Origin: Pseudomonadota bacterium
GTDB lineage: Bacteria; Pseudomonadota; Alphaproteobacteria; Caulobacterales; Caulobacteraceae
DNA length: 64,000 nt
Direction: 5' to 3'
Assembly (NCBI GenBank): GCA_023456105.1
Contig: JAEYAO010000106.1
Span: 1 to 64,000 of the forward strand
Below the pieces are notes generated by a model, which was given only the letters and a program-made list of their open reading frames with translations, did no database searches and was not told the DNA's origin. Both the position numbers and the translations under genes were made by a program. Shown here piece by piece: positions 17,256 through 26,171 of this stretch (positions are counted from its first letter, which is position 1; each line of letters begins with the position of its first letter).

Positions 17256-17549
17256 GTGGAAAAAAGGCGAAAAGGCCGGGGGCCGTGGGTGTGGCTCGCC
17301 GTCGTGGTGCTGGCGGCCCTGGTGGCCTGGCTGATCGCGGCGGAGGCGTTGTGGCGCAATCCGGAGGCGACCAGCGACAGCCGCAGCGCCGTGGTTCAGC
17401 CGGCGGCCGTTCCCGAACCCCGACCCGCCGCGCCCGCGCAACCGAGCCCGGTTGAAGGTAATGGAACAGGCGACGCGGCTCGCGGGGAGTCGGCCGTGCG
17501 CGGGGACGGCGCGGCGGTGAACAACTCGCCCACCGACGCGCGGCCGTAA
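17256..17549 (+). CDS. Small single-pass membrane protein, unknown function
   Basis: This 97-residue protein has a basic N-terminus (MEKRRKGRGP), one hydrophobic helix (WVWLAVVVLAALVAWLIAA, about residues 11-29) and a Pro/Ala-rich, probably periplasmic, tail. The GTG start has GGAG 7 bp upstream (17245-17248), which supports it. It is divergent from the manganese catalase and converges with a methyltransferase gene. I do not recognise a family. The 280 bp between it and the catalase hold the divergent promoters; I see no clear palindrome there. Confidence 0.6.
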   Translation: MEKRRKGRGPWVWLAVVVLAALVAWLIAAEALWRNPEATSDSRSAVVQPAAVPEPRPAAPAQPSPVEGNGTGDAARGESAVRGDGAAVNNSPTDARP

Positions 17550-17551
17550 CC

Positions 17552-18469
17552 TCAGGCGGCGGAGATGACGGCGCCGACGGCGGCGATGCGCTCCACCTCG
17601 CCATACGCCGGCAGGTTCAGCGTGCCGCCGAAAATGTCCGGATCGATCTCTTCGTAGCTCAGGGTCATGCCGGCGCCCGACGCCAGCGCCTGAAGGGCGT
17701 CGCGCACCCGATCCTCGCCGCGCACGATGGCGCTGCCGGTATACAGGATGAACCGGCCGCCGTCCGTCAGACGCGGCAAGGCCTGGCGCGCCCAGTCCAG
17801 CGCCAGCGCCGCGCCCAGGTCCTCGCCGCCGTCGCGATAGGTGCGTCCGGCGTCGTCGGCGATAAAGGGCGGATTGGTGCAGATCAGGTCGAAGGCGCCG
17901 TCTCCGGCCGCGCCGCTGCCTTCCACCGCCTCGACCTGCAGTTCGGCCGCACGGGCGTTGGCTCGCAGGTAGCGCAGGGCCTTGGGGTTGATGTCGGATC
18001 CCAGAACGCGCGCCTCCGGCGCAGAGGCGGCCAGCGTCAGCGCTCCCACCCCCGCGCCCGCGCCGATGTCCAAGCCGCTGCGGATCGGCGGACGCCTGCC
18101 GAGCTCCCGGTGCAGCAGGCGGACATAGCGATAGCTGTCGGGACCGAGGAAGACCGCGTCCTTGTCGTTCGTGGGCGCGGAGTGGACGTAAAGGCGCTCG
18201 TCCAGGCTGCTGACGCGGATCGTGGCCCGCAGCCGATCATCGCCGGCGGGCTCGAGCCCGTCCGCTTCCTCCATCAGGCGCAGCAGAGGGTCGGACATCT
18301 GCTCGGCGCGGAACGGACGGCTCCAGCCGAAGACGTCGCGCAGCAGGTCCGCATCCTGCGCATCCATGCGCCTGCGGACCTTGGAATGGGTCGAGGGCGT
18401 CGGCGTGACGAAGCGGTAGCCGCGACCGCCCAGCTCGCGCAGCAATCGAACAAGCGCGTCTTCGGTCAT
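17552..18469 (-). CDS. Class I SAM-dependent methyltransferase (NPPF type)
   Basis: This 305-residue protein has a C-terminal Rossmann methyltransferase domain: SGLDIGAGAGVGALTLAA is the SAM-binding motif I and ICTNPPFI is the NPPF catalytic motif of enzymes that methylate amide or base nitrogens (HemK/PrmC, RsmC). I start at MTEDALVRLL because AGGA precedes it and the longer frame overlaps the divergent promoter. The N-terminal 120 residues resemble a substrate-recognition domain. The target could be a glutamine in a protein or a nucleobase; this cannot be decided from sequence. The gene is divergent from the cyanophycin module. Confidence 0.8.
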   Translation of the reverse strand: MTEDALVRLLRELGGRGYRFVTPTPSTHSKVRRRMDAQDADLLRDVFGWSRPFRAEQMSDPLLRLMEEADGLEPAGDDRLRATIRVSSLDERLYVHSAPTNDKDAVFLGPDSYRYVRLLHRELGRRPPIRSGLDIGAGAGVGALTLAASAPEARVLGSDINPKALRYLRANARAAELQVEAVEGSGAAGDGAFDLICTNPPFIADDAGRTYRDGGEDLGAALALDWARQALPRLTDGGRFILYTGSAIVRGEDRVRDALQALASGAGMTLSYEEIDPDIFGGTLNLPAYGEVERIAAVGAVISAA

Positions 18470-18634
18470 CGGCGGGTCCTTCGGCAATGGGGAGAAGAGG
18501 GCGAGCGGCTTCAATCCGCCGCCCTGTCGGCGGTTCCGGTCAGCATTGTCGAACGCCGGGCCGACGCAGGAACCGCCGCCTTGCTGGCGGGTTTCCAGCA
18601 TCCCGAACGTGGCGGCCCAGGGCCGGAGGGCGAT

Positions 18635-18835
18635 GTGTCTCATCCAGGATATGCTTGGACCGTGCGCCCCGCGCCAGGCTCCGGCTGGCAGTGGCGCATC
18701 GTTCGGGCCTGCGACGGCGTGGCGTGCGCGGAAGGTCGGACCGCGACCCGGGCGGCGGCGGCGGCGCTGGTCGTGCGCGCGCTCTGCCTAGGCATGACGG
18801 TCGCGGATCAGCCTCAGGACCGTCTGGCCGCATGA
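18635..18835 (+). CDS. Small protein encoded ahead of cyanophycin synthetase
   Basis: This 66-residue ORF starts at GTG with GGAGG at 18625-18629. It ends in an ATGA overlap with the cphA start, so it is translationally coupled to cphA. The protein reads as a small domain: aromatic strand-like start (YAWTV, WQWRIVRACDG) and then an Ala-rich helix with a threonine (TATRAAAAALVVRALCLGM). No signal peptide or known motif is recognised. Coupling to cphA suggests a role in cyanophycin synthesis or its regulation. That is inference only. Confidence 0.62.
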   Translation: MSHPGYAWTVRPAPGSGWQWRIVRACDGVACAEGRTATRAAAAALVVRALCLGMTVADQPQDRLAA

Positions 18836-21576
18836 CCCCCGACACGCCCGTGGCGCCGCTCACGGTTCTGGAACGCAGCGTCTATCGCGGGCCTCACCTG
18901 TATGGGCGGCTGCCCATGATCCGCATCCGGCTGGATCTCGGCGCGCTGGAGGCGTGGCCAAGCGATCGGATCCCCGGCTTCAACGCGGCGCTGGTCGAGC
19001 AGCTGCCGGGCCTCCAGCAGCACGGCTGCTGCTACGGGGCGCCGGGCGGGTTCCTGCGGCGGCTCGAGGCCGGCACCTGGCTGGGGCACGTCATCGAACA
19101 TGTGGCGCTGGAGCTTCAGACGCGCGCCGGCGCCTCGGTGACGAGGGGCAAGACGCGGTCGGTCAAAGGGCGACCCGGCGTCTACGACGTCCTGTATGCC
19201 CATGAGGACGAGGCGGCGGGGCTGCTTGCCGGGCGGCTGGCGATCCAGATCGTCGATGCGCTGCTGCCCGACGATCTGCGCGGCGCGCGGGGGCTGGGGC
19301 GGCTCACGGCCGACGACGGCCGTGTGGAGGCGGTGCAGACGGCGGAGGCGGCCGCCGGTCCGCTGCGCCAGGCGGTGAAGCGAGGATCGTTCGGGCCCAG
19401 CACCGCGGCCTTGGTCGCGGCGGCCCGGAGGCGGCGGATACCGGTCACACGCCTGAACGAGCAAAGCCTGCTGCAACTGGGATGGGGCGCCAACCAGCGA
19501 CGCATCCGCGCCAGCGTCACCGATCGCACCGGCCTGATCGCCACCGAACTGGCCGGGGACAAGTCGCGCGCCAAGGCCATGCTTCAGGCCATCGGCTGTC
19601 CGGTCGCGCGCGGGACGGTGGTGCGCTCGGCCGACGAAGCCTGGCGGGCGGCGGGGGAGCTGACCTCGCCGGTGGTGGTCAAGCCGCTGGACGGCAATCA
19701 CGGGCGGGGCGTGACGACGGGGCTGACGGACGAGGCGGGCGTGCGCGCCGCCTTCGATCTGGCGGTCCAGCACAGCGCCCGTGTGATCGTGGAGGAGCAA
19801 CTGCCCGGACGCGACCACCGCGTGCTGGTGGTCGCCGGCCAGGTCGAGGCGGTGGCCGAGCGCATCCCCGCGCATGTGGCCGGAGACGGCGAACATACGG
19901 TCGCGGAACTGGTGGAGCGGGTGAACCTCGATCCGCGCCGGGGCGAGGGTCACGAAAAGATGCTGACGCGCATCCGCCTGGACCAGGGCGCGCTGGACAT
20001 ACTGGCGCAGCAGGATCTGACTCCGGACTCCGTGCCGGAAGCCGGCCGGTTCGTGCCCTTGCGCGGTGCAGCCAATCTGTCGACCGGCGGAACGGCGGTG
20101 GATCGAACCGACGACATCCATCCCGACAACGCCGCCATCGCCCGGCGCGCGGCCCTGACGCTGGGGCTGGACGTGGCCGGCGTCGATCTGCTGGCGCCGG
20201 ACATCACGCGATCGATCCGCGACACGGGCGGCGGCGTCGTGGAGGTCAACGCCGCGCCGGGCCTGCGCATGCATCTGGAGCCGTCCGCCGGCCAGGCGCG
20301 CGATGTGGCCGAGCCCATCATCCGCAGCCTTTATCCCACCGGCTCGCGCGCCCGCATCCCCGTGCTGGCGATCACCGGCACCAACGGCAAATCGACCACC
20401 GGGCGCATGGTCGCCCACATCCTGAAGGCCGACGGGCGCACGGTCGGGCTGACCAACACCAGCGGCGTCTATATCGGCGACGAGCGGGTCCACGCCGGCG
20501 ACGCCAGCGGGCCGAAGAGCGCGCGCATGGTCCTGCGCGATCCGACCGTGGAGGCGGCGGTTCTGGAGTGCGCGCGGGGCGGCGTGCTGAGGGAAGGGCT
20601 GGCTTTCGACCGGTGCGACGTGGGTGCGGTGCTGAACGTGCAGGCCGATCATCTGGGCCTGGGCGGCGTCGACACGCTGCAGGACCTGGCGCGGGTGAAA
20701 GCCATTGTCGCGCGCACCGTCAGCCGGCGCGGCGTGTGCGTGCTGAACGCCGACGACCCTCTGACCCGGCGCATGGCCCGGCTGACGCCGGGCCGGCCGG
20801 TCTGGTTCTCGATGAGCGGCGGTCGGGACGTCCCCCGGTTTCTGCGCGGCCATGTCGAGGAGGGAGGCCTGGCCTGCCTGTTCGACGAGGCGACCGGCGC
20901 CCTGACCCTGCACGACGCCAGCCGGTCTATCCGGCTGTGCGACGCGGACGACATTCCCGCGACCCTGGGAGGAGCGGCGCGGTTCAACGTCGCCAACGCC
21001 ATGGCCGCCGCCTTGATGACCTATGGCGTAGGCGTCAAGCCCGAGGCGATCGCCTCGGCGCTCTCGAGCTTCGCCTCGACCTTCGAGCAAAACCCCGGTC
21101 GGCTGAACATCCATGACGCCCATGGATTCCGGGTCGTGATGGACTACGCCCACAATCCGGACGGCCTGCGGGCGCTGGCCCGGACCGCGCGCGCCATCAC
21201 GCCGCCGGGCGGCCGGCGCATCGCCATGCTGAGCATACCTGGCGACCGCCGAGACGCCGAAATCGTCGAGATGGGCGCCATCGCCGCCGCGGATTTCGAC
21301 CGCATCGTGTTTCGGGAAACGCCGGACAATCGAGGACGGGCGGCCGGCGAAGTGATCCGCCTCATGAGCGAAGGCGCGCTCTCCGCCGGAGGCGCGGCCG
21401 ATCGCATCGAGGGCGTGCGCATCGAGGCGTCCGCCGTCGATCACTGCCTCGCCATGGCCAGGCCCGGCGATGTGGTGGTGCTGACCCCCACCCAGATCGA
21501 CGCGGTCTGGCGTCAAGTGCTGAACTTCCGGCCTGGCGATCAGCCGGCCGTCACTCTGGAGCCGCCCCATGGCTGA
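18832..21576 (+). CDS. cphA: Cyanophycin synthetase
   Basis: CphA makes the storage polymer multi-L-arginyl-poly-L-aspartate without a ribosome, adding Asp then Arg at the cost of ATP. The start at 18832 gives 914 residues, near the family norm. Three parts are visible: an N-terminal domain (1-160), an ATP-grasp domain (about 220-480; SPVVVKPLDGNHGRGV) and a Mur-ligase domain with the P-loop ITGTNGKSTTG near residue 515. RVVMDYAHNPDGLRAL also belongs to the Mur-type part. The ATG overlaps the upstream small ORF by 4 bp, and the end overlaps cphB by 8 bp, so the three genes form one unit. Confidence 0.95.
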   Translation: MTPDTPVAPLTVLERSVYRGPHLYGRLPMIRIRLDLGALEAWPSDRIPGFNAALVEQLPGLQQHGCCYGAPGGFLRRLEAGTWLGHVIEHVALELQTRAGASVTRGKTRSVKGRPGVYDVLYAHEDEAAGLLAGRLAIQIVDALLPDDLRGARGLGRLTADDGRVEAVQTAEAAAGPLRQAVKRGSFGPSTAALVAAARRRRIPVTRLNEQSLLQLGWGANQRRIRASVTDRTGLIATELAGDKSRAKAMLQAIGCPVARGTVVRSADEAWRAAGELTSPVVVKPLDGNHGRGVTTGLTDEAGVRAAFDLAVQHSARVIVEEQLPGRDHRVLVVAGQVEAVAERIPAHVAGDGEHTVAELVERVNLDPRRGEGHEKMLTRIRLDQGALDILAQQDLTPDSVPEAGRFVPLRGAANLSTGGTAVDRTDDIHPDNAAIARRAALTLGLDVAGVDLLAPDITRSIRDTGGGVVEVNAAPGLRMHLEPSAGQARDVAEPIIRSLYPTGSRARIPVLAITGTNGKSTTGRMVAHILKADGRTVGLTNTSGVYIGDERVHAGDASGPKSARMVLRDPTVEAAVLECARGGVLREGLAFDRCDVGAVLNVQADHLGLGGVDTLQDLARVKAIVARTVSRRGVCVLNADDPLTRRMARLTPGRPVWFSMSGGRDVPRFLRGHVEEGGLACLFDEATGALTLHDASRSIRLCDADDIPATLGGAARFNVANAMAAALMTYGVGVKPEAIASALSSFASTFEQNPGRLNIHDAHGFRVVMDYAHNPDGLRALARTARAITPPGGRRIAMLSIPGDRRDAEIVEMGAIAAADFDRIVFRETPDNRGRAAGEVIRLMSEGALSAGGAADRIEGVRIEASAVDHCLAMARPGDVVVLTPTQIDAVWRQVLNFRPGDQPAVTLEPPHG

Positions 21577-22396
21577 CGCCGCAGGTCCCCTGATCATCAT
21601 CGGCGGGCACGAGGACAAGGAGGACCAGCGCGTCATCCTGAAGGCCGTGGCCGAGCGCCTGAACGGCGGGCGCCTGGTGATCGCGACCGTGGCCTCGCAC
21701 ACGCGCGAGGGCTATTTCGACAGCTACGTCTCGGCTTTCGGCGCCCTGGGCGTGACCGACCTGGTGGAACTCTATGTCGAGGATCGCTCGCAGGAGGAGA
21801 TCGCCTCGGCCGTCGCCGTGCTGGACGGCGCGGCCGGGCTGTTCTTCACGGGCGGCGATCAGCTGCGCCTGTCCAGCCTGATCGGGCGAACGGCGGTGGA
21901 GACTCGCATCCAGGCGCTGCACGCGGCCGGCGGCGTGGTGGCCGGAACCTCGGCCGGCGCCTCGGCCATGAGCGAGACCATGCTGGTGAAGGGGGCCAGC
22001 AAGGGCTCCTACCGCATCGGCGAGCTGCACATGGCGCCAGGGCTGGGCTTGCTTGGCGGCGTCATCATCGACCAGCATTTCGCCGAGCGCGGACGCTTCG
22101 GTCGGCTGCTGGGCGCGGTGGCGCACAATCCGCGCCTCTTGGGCGTGGGCGTCGACGAGAACACCGCGCTGGTGGTCGAGAGCGAGCGTTTCGACGTCAT
22201 CGGCAGCGGCGCGGCCTATGTGGTCGACGGGGGCGGCGTCAGCCACGTCAACATCGCCGAGGCCAAGCCGGAGCAGGCCCTGTCCCTCTTCGACGTGCGC
22301 ATGCATGTGCTGTCCAGCGGCGACAGCTTCGACCTGTCCGCGCGGCGACCGGAAGGCGGACGTCATGAGGCGGGTTCGCGGCCTCCCAAGGGCTGA
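21569..22396 (+). CDS. cphB: Cyanophycinase
   Basis: CphB is a serine-type exopeptidase of family S51 that degrades cyanophycin to beta-Asp-Arg dipeptides. The protein has 275 residues. The catalytic serine lies in GTSAGASAM (about Ser128), and the conserved GGVIIDQHFAERGRFGRL supplies a His near 173. FTGGDQLRL is also a family motif. It overlaps the cphA end by 8 bp, so polymer synthesis and mobilisation are co-expressed. The final steps (isoaspartyl dipeptidase) are not in this window. Confidence 0.93.
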   Translation: MADAAGPLIIIGGHEDKEDQRVILKAVAERLNGGRLVIATVASHTREGYFDSYVSAFGALGVTDLVELYVEDRSQEEIASAVAVLDGAAGLFFTGGDQLRLSSLIGRTAVETRIQALHAAGGVVAGTSAGASAMSETMLVKGASKGSYRIGELHMAPGLGLLGGVIIDQHFAERGRFGRLLGAVAHNPRLLGVGVDENTALVVESERFDVIGSGAAYVVDGGGVSHVNIAEAKPEQALSLFDVRMHVLSSGDSFDLSARRPEGGRHEAGSRPPKG

Positions 22397-22438
22397 GACG
22401 GAGACGGAACCTCGGACGGGCGGACCGGTTAGCCTCGC

Positions 22439-22720
22439 ATGAGCAACCCGCTGCAGACCAAGGACGAACAATGGCGCGAGCGCCCCAACGGCGCGACGCC
22501 CGTCTTCGACCCCGGCCTGTCGCCGCTGGGTACCGATGCGGAGGCTGGCGGCGCGCCCGCCGCTCCGCCGTCGGAGGCGGCCGCCGCTCCCTCATCGCCG
22601 ATGAATGCGACACCGGAGACCGACGGGCCGGGCCTGCGGCTGACGCCCAAGGTCTGGTACGTTCTCGCAGGTCTGATGATCCTGATCCTGATCATCGCCG
22701 GCGTGGCGAGCTTCGCCTGA
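22439..22720 (+). CDS. Small C-terminally anchored membrane protein
   Basis: This 93-residue protein has a hydrophilic, Pro/Ala-rich N-terminal 65 residues and one C-terminal hydrophobic helix (VWYVLAGLMILILIIAGVAS), so it looks tail-anchored with most of the chain in the cytoplasm. It lies 42 bp after cphB on the same strand and 12 bp before the hydrolase gene, which may place it in the cyanophycin transcript. No family is recognised. A link to cyanophycin granules is only positional. Confidence 0.65.
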   Translation: MSNPLQTKDEQWRERPNGATPVFDPGLSPLGTDAEAGGAPAAPPSEAAAAPSSPMNATPETDGPGLRLTPKVWYVLAGLMILILIIAGVASFA

Positions 22721-22732
22721 TCGCGCGCGTCG

Positions 22733-23611
22733 ATGAACGGCGACCTCCTGCAGCCCGGATGGCGGGAACGCGGGGTCCCCGTCAACGGCCTGAACCTCCA
22801 TGTGGTCGATGCAGGCAGGGAGGGCGACCCGCTGCTCATCCTGCTGCACGGCTTTCCGGAGTTCTGGTGGGCTTGGCGGTTGCAGATCGCACCGCTGGTG
22901 GAAGCCGGCTTCCACGTCGTGGTCCCGGACATGCGCGGCTACAATCTCAGCGACGCGCCCGAGGCGCTGTCCGCCTATCGGCTGCACATCCTGGCGGATG
23001 ATGTCGCGGCTGTGGGGGCGGCGTTCGGCGCCGACAGGTTCGACCTGGTCGGCCATGACTGGGGCGGGGTGGTCGCCTGGGCCGTGGCTGGCCGGCATGC
23101 CGAGCGCCTGCGTCGGCTGGTGATCATGGATGCTCCGAACCCGGATGTCTGGGGCGGCCCGGCGCTGAAGCATCCGACCCAGATGCTGCGAAGCGCCTAT
23201 GTCGGCTTCTTCCAGGCGCCGTGGCTACCGGAGGCGACGCTGGCGGCGCTGAATTTCGCCGGCATGAAGACCATGCTGGCCCGGAGCGCGCATGCCGGCG
23301 CCTTCAGCGATGATGACCTCGAGCGCTATGCCGAGGCGTGGTCTCGGCCGGGCGTGCTGACGGCCATGCTGAACTACTACCGCGCTCTGCGGGAGCGGCC
23401 GCGGCCGGAGACGCCGGTCCGCATCCGGACTCCGACGCTGATCCTGTGGGGCGAAAAGGACGCCTTTCTGGAACACCATGTCGCGCGGGCCGCGCTGGAC
23501 CTGTGCGACGACGGCAGGCTGACGATCGTGGAAGGCGCGACCCACTGGCTGCACCTGGAACAGCCGGATCGCATAGCCGCGGAGATCGCAGCCTTTCTCG
23601 CCAGGCCCTGA
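22733..23611 (+). CDS. Alpha/beta hydrolase, epoxide hydrolase-like
   Basis: This 292-residue enzyme has the epoxide hydrolase pattern: oxyanion-hole motif LHGFPEFWW (about residues 39-46), nucleophile Asp109 in GHDWGG, and a C-terminal catalytic His in GATHWLHLEQP (about 275). The Asp nucleophile, not Ser, points to an epoxide hydrolase or haloalkane dehalogenase. HGFPE followed by W favours epoxide hydrolase. There is no signal peptide. The substrate is unknown. It lies 12 bp after the small tail-anchored protein gene on the same strand. Confidence 0.85.
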   Translation: MNGDLLQPGWRERGVPVNGLNLHVVDAGREGDPLLILLHGFPEFWWAWRLQIAPLVEAGFHVVVPDMRGYNLSDAPEALSAYRLHILADDVAAVGAAFGADRFDLVGHDWGGVVAWAVAGRHAERLRRLVIMDAPNPDVWGGPALKHPTQMLRSAYVGFFQAPWLPEATLAALNFAGMKTMLARSAHAGAFSDDDLERYAEAWSRPGVLTAMLNYYRALRERPRPETPVRIRTPTLILWGEKDAFLEHHVARAALDLCDDGRLTIVEGATHWLHLEQPDRIAAEIAAFLARP

Positions 23612-23726
23612 GGGGGCGCGTCGGCCTCTCCAGTGCGGCCTGTTCGGCAGTGCGCCCTCATGTCGGCTGGACGAGCAGGCGCTGGGCCGCTACCCGACGA
23701 CGCTTCTTCGAGGAGGCCGCGAGATC

Positions 23727-26075
23727 ATGATTTCCACAAAGCGCCACGCCGCCATGACCGATCGTCGTCGCGTTCTCTCGGGGCTCGGCCTCTTGACGGC
23801 GTTGGGTGCGAGCGTAATCGCAGTTCCCGTGCGGGCCGAGGCTCGCGCCGAGATCAGGAGAACGATCATGCGTCATCGCGAGCGTATCGAGGCGTTGATC
23901 GCCGCGATGACGATCGAGGAGAAGGCCGGGCAGCTGAATCTGCTGGCCGATCCGTTCCGCTGGATGCCCATGGCGGTCAATCCGCTGGACGGGACGGGCG
24001 ATCCGGCGCGGGTCACCGCCTTGATCCGCGAGGGCAAGGTCGGCTCTTTGTTCAACGGCATCGGCGCCAAGGCCGGACGCGAGATCCAGCGCGTGGCGGT
24101 CGAGGAAAGCCGGCTGAAAATCCCGCTGCTGTTCGCCGCCGACGTGATCCACGGGCTCTCGACCATCTTCCCGGTGCCGCTCGCGGAAGCGGCCGCCTTC
24201 GACGTGGAGCTGGCCTATCGCACCGCGCGGGCGGCGGCCGTGGAGACCGCGGCCTCGGCCGTGCACCAGACCTATGCGCCCATGGTGGACGTGGCGCGCG
24301 ACCAACGCTGGGGCCGCAATGTCGAGGGCGGCGGCGAGGACGTGCTGTTGAACAACCTGCTGGCGACGGCGCGGGTGAGGGGCTTCCAGGGCGACAAGGG
24401 ACTGGACGCGCCGGACGCGGTGCTGGCCACGGCCAAGCACATGGCCGGCTATTCGGCGGCTATCGGCGGCGTCGACTACAACACCACCGACATGAGCGAG
24501 CAGACGCTGCGCGGGGTCTTCCTGCCGCCGTTCAAGGCGTCGGTGGACGCCGGCTCGCTGTCGATCATGAGCGCCTTCAACGACGTGAACGGCATTCCCG
24601 CCTCGGGCAACCGCAGGCTGCTGACCGACATCCTGCGCGGCGAGTGGGGCTTTGAGGGCTTCGTGGTGTCCGACTACACCTCGGAGCAGGAACTGATCGC
24701 CCATGGCTTCGCCGAGGACGGCCGCGACGCCGCGCGGCTGGCCTTCCTGGCCGGCGTCGACGTCAGCATGGTTTCGGGCCTCTACATGGAGCATCTGCCC
24801 GGCCTGGTGCAGTCCGGCGAAGTGTCGATGGCGCGGCTGGACGAGGCGGTGCGGCGCGTCCTGACCGTCAAGGCGGCGCTGGGGCTGTTCGACGATCCTT
24901 ATCGCGGCACGGACGAGCGGCGCGAAAAGGCCGTGGTCGGATCGCGCGAACACATCGCCCTGTCGCGCGAGGCCGGGCGCAAGTCGATCGTGCTGCTGAA
25001 GAACGACGGCGACCTGCTGCCGCTGCGAAAGAGCGGCCAGCGCATCGCCCTGATCGGACCCTTCGCCGACGACGTGGACAACGTCTGGGGGCCCTGGACG
25101 ATCTGGGGGGCGGCCGAGCGTCGGGTGTCGCTTGAAACCGGTTTCAGAGCCGCGATGGACGATCCGTCGCTGCTGACCATCGCGCGCGGGTCGGACGTCG
25201 AGGAGCCGCTGGCCGGCGGGATCGAGGCGGCGGTCGCGGCGGCGCAGGGCGCCGATATCGTGGTGCTGGCCATCGGCGAAAGCACCCGCATGTCGGGCGA
25301 GGCCCAGTCCCGCACCGAAATCGTCATCCCGGCGCCGCAGCAGGCGCTGGCCGAAGCGATCGCCGCCACCGGCAAGCCGGTCGTGGTGCTGCTGAGGAAC
25401 GGGCGGGCGCTTGCGCTCTCGGGCGCGGTGCGCAACGCGCCGGCGCTGGTGGTCAGCTGGTTCCTGGGCGAGCAGATGGGCCATGCGGTGGCCGACGTTC
25501 TGTTCGGCGACCACGGCCCCACGGGCCGACTGCCGATCAGCTTTCCGCACAGGTCGGGCCAGCAGCCCTATTCCTACGATCGCAAGACCACGGGCCGCCC
25601 CGCCGATCCGGCGCTCGAGACGCAGGAATATGTGTCCCGCTATCGCGAAACGCCGAACACGGCGCTTTACGCCTTCGGCCACGGCCTGACCTACGGACAG
25701 GTGACCTATGGCGAGGTCGAGATGGCTGCGGCCGAATTGCAATGGGCCGGCCAACTGGAAGTGGCGATCACCGTCACCAACACCGGACAGCGCGCGGCCG
25801 AAGAGCTGGTGCAGCTCTATATCCACGACCGGGTCGCCAGCCTGACCCAGCCGGGACGGCTGTTGAAGGACTTCAAGCGCGTGGCGCTGCGGCCGGGAGA
25901 GAGCAAGCGCGTCGCCTTCACCCTGCACCCGTCGCAACTGGGCTTCATCGGGGCGGACGAGCGCTATCGCGTGGAGCCCGGCCTGTTCGACGTCTGGCTG
26001 GCTCCGCATGCGCAAGGCGGGTCCACGGCGACCTTCCGCCTGGTCGGGCCGCCCAGCGTCAGCGACGGCCGATAG
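23727..26075 (+). CDS. bglX: Glycoside hydrolase family 3 beta-glucosidase (BglX-like)
   Basis: This 782-residue periplasmic beta-glucosidase has a Tat-like signal (TDRRRVLSGLGLL near residues 11-23, then a hydrophobic stretch ending in AEA). The ATG at 23727 has AGGAGG 10 bp upstream; an internal ATG at 23754 is an alternative. The GH3 barrel includes ATAKHMAGYSA and the nucleophile Asp in GFVVSDYTSEQ (near residue 316). The second domain contains KSIVLLKNDG, and the C-terminal fibronectin-III-like domain follows GLTYG. It should cleave terminal beta-glucose from oligosaccharides. A terminator-like hairpin follows. Confidence 0.92.
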   Translation: MISTKRHAAMTDRRRVLSGLGLLTALGASVIAVPVRAEARAEIRRTIMRHRERIEALIAAMTIEEKAGQLNLLADPFRWMPMAVNPLDGTGDPARVTALIREGKVGSLFNGIGAKAGREIQRVAVEESRLKIPLLFAADVIHGLSTIFPVPLAEAAAFDVELAYRTARAAAVETAASAVHQTYAPMVDVARDQRWGRNVEGGGEDVLLNNLLATARVRGFQGDKGLDAPDAVLATAKHMAGYSAAIGGVDYNTTDMSEQTLRGVFLPPFKASVDAGSLSIMSAFNDVNGIPASGNRRLLTDILRGEWGFEGFVVSDYTSEQELIAHGFAEDGRDAARLAFLAGVDVSMVSGLYMEHLPGLVQSGEVSMARLDEAVRRVLTVKAALGLFDDPYRGTDERREKAVVGSREHIALSREAGRKSIVLLKNDGDLLPLRKSGQRIALIGPFADDVDNVWGPWTIWGAAERRVSLETGFRAAMDDPSLLTIARGSDVEEPLAGGIEAAVAAAQGADIVVLAIGESTRMSGEAQSRTEIVIPAPQQALAEAIAATGKPVVVLLRNGRALALSGAVRNAPALVVSWFLGEQMGHAVADVLFGDHGPTGRLPISFPHRSGQQPYSYDRKTTGRPADPALETQEYVSRYRETPNTALYAFGHGLTYGQVTYGEVEMAAAELQWAGQLEVAITVTNTGQRAAEELVQLYIHDRVASLTQPGRLLKDFKRVALRPGESKRVAFTLHPSQLGFIGADERYRVEPGLFDVWLAPHAQGGSTATFRLVGPPSVSDGR

Positions 26076-26096
26076 CGCAGCACGCGTTGACCTGAA

Positions 26097-26126
26097 CGGC
26101 GGCGTTCTTTAACGACGCCGCCGTTT
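26097..26126 (+). terminator. Terminator-like hairpin after bglX
   Basis: A perfect 9-bp stem CGGCGGCGT/ACGCCGCCG (26097-26105 with 26115-26123) encloses a 9-base loop and is followed by TTT. It sits 21 bp after the bglX stop and 45 bp before carA. The T run is short, so termination may be partial. Confidence 0.7.
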
Positions 26127-26171
26127 GCCCGCCACCATCAGCCGCCCACCTCAGCCGCCAAGGACCGCGCC

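Noticed and set aside
18487..18831. In-frame upstream extension of cphA
   Set aside because: The family N-terminus and the ATGA overlap with the coupled small ORF support the start at 18832.
18814..21702. A 962-codon open frame on the minus strand
   Set aside because: It is antisense to cphA, which has full-length conserved domains. Its composition is low-complexity Arg/Gly/His/Gln.
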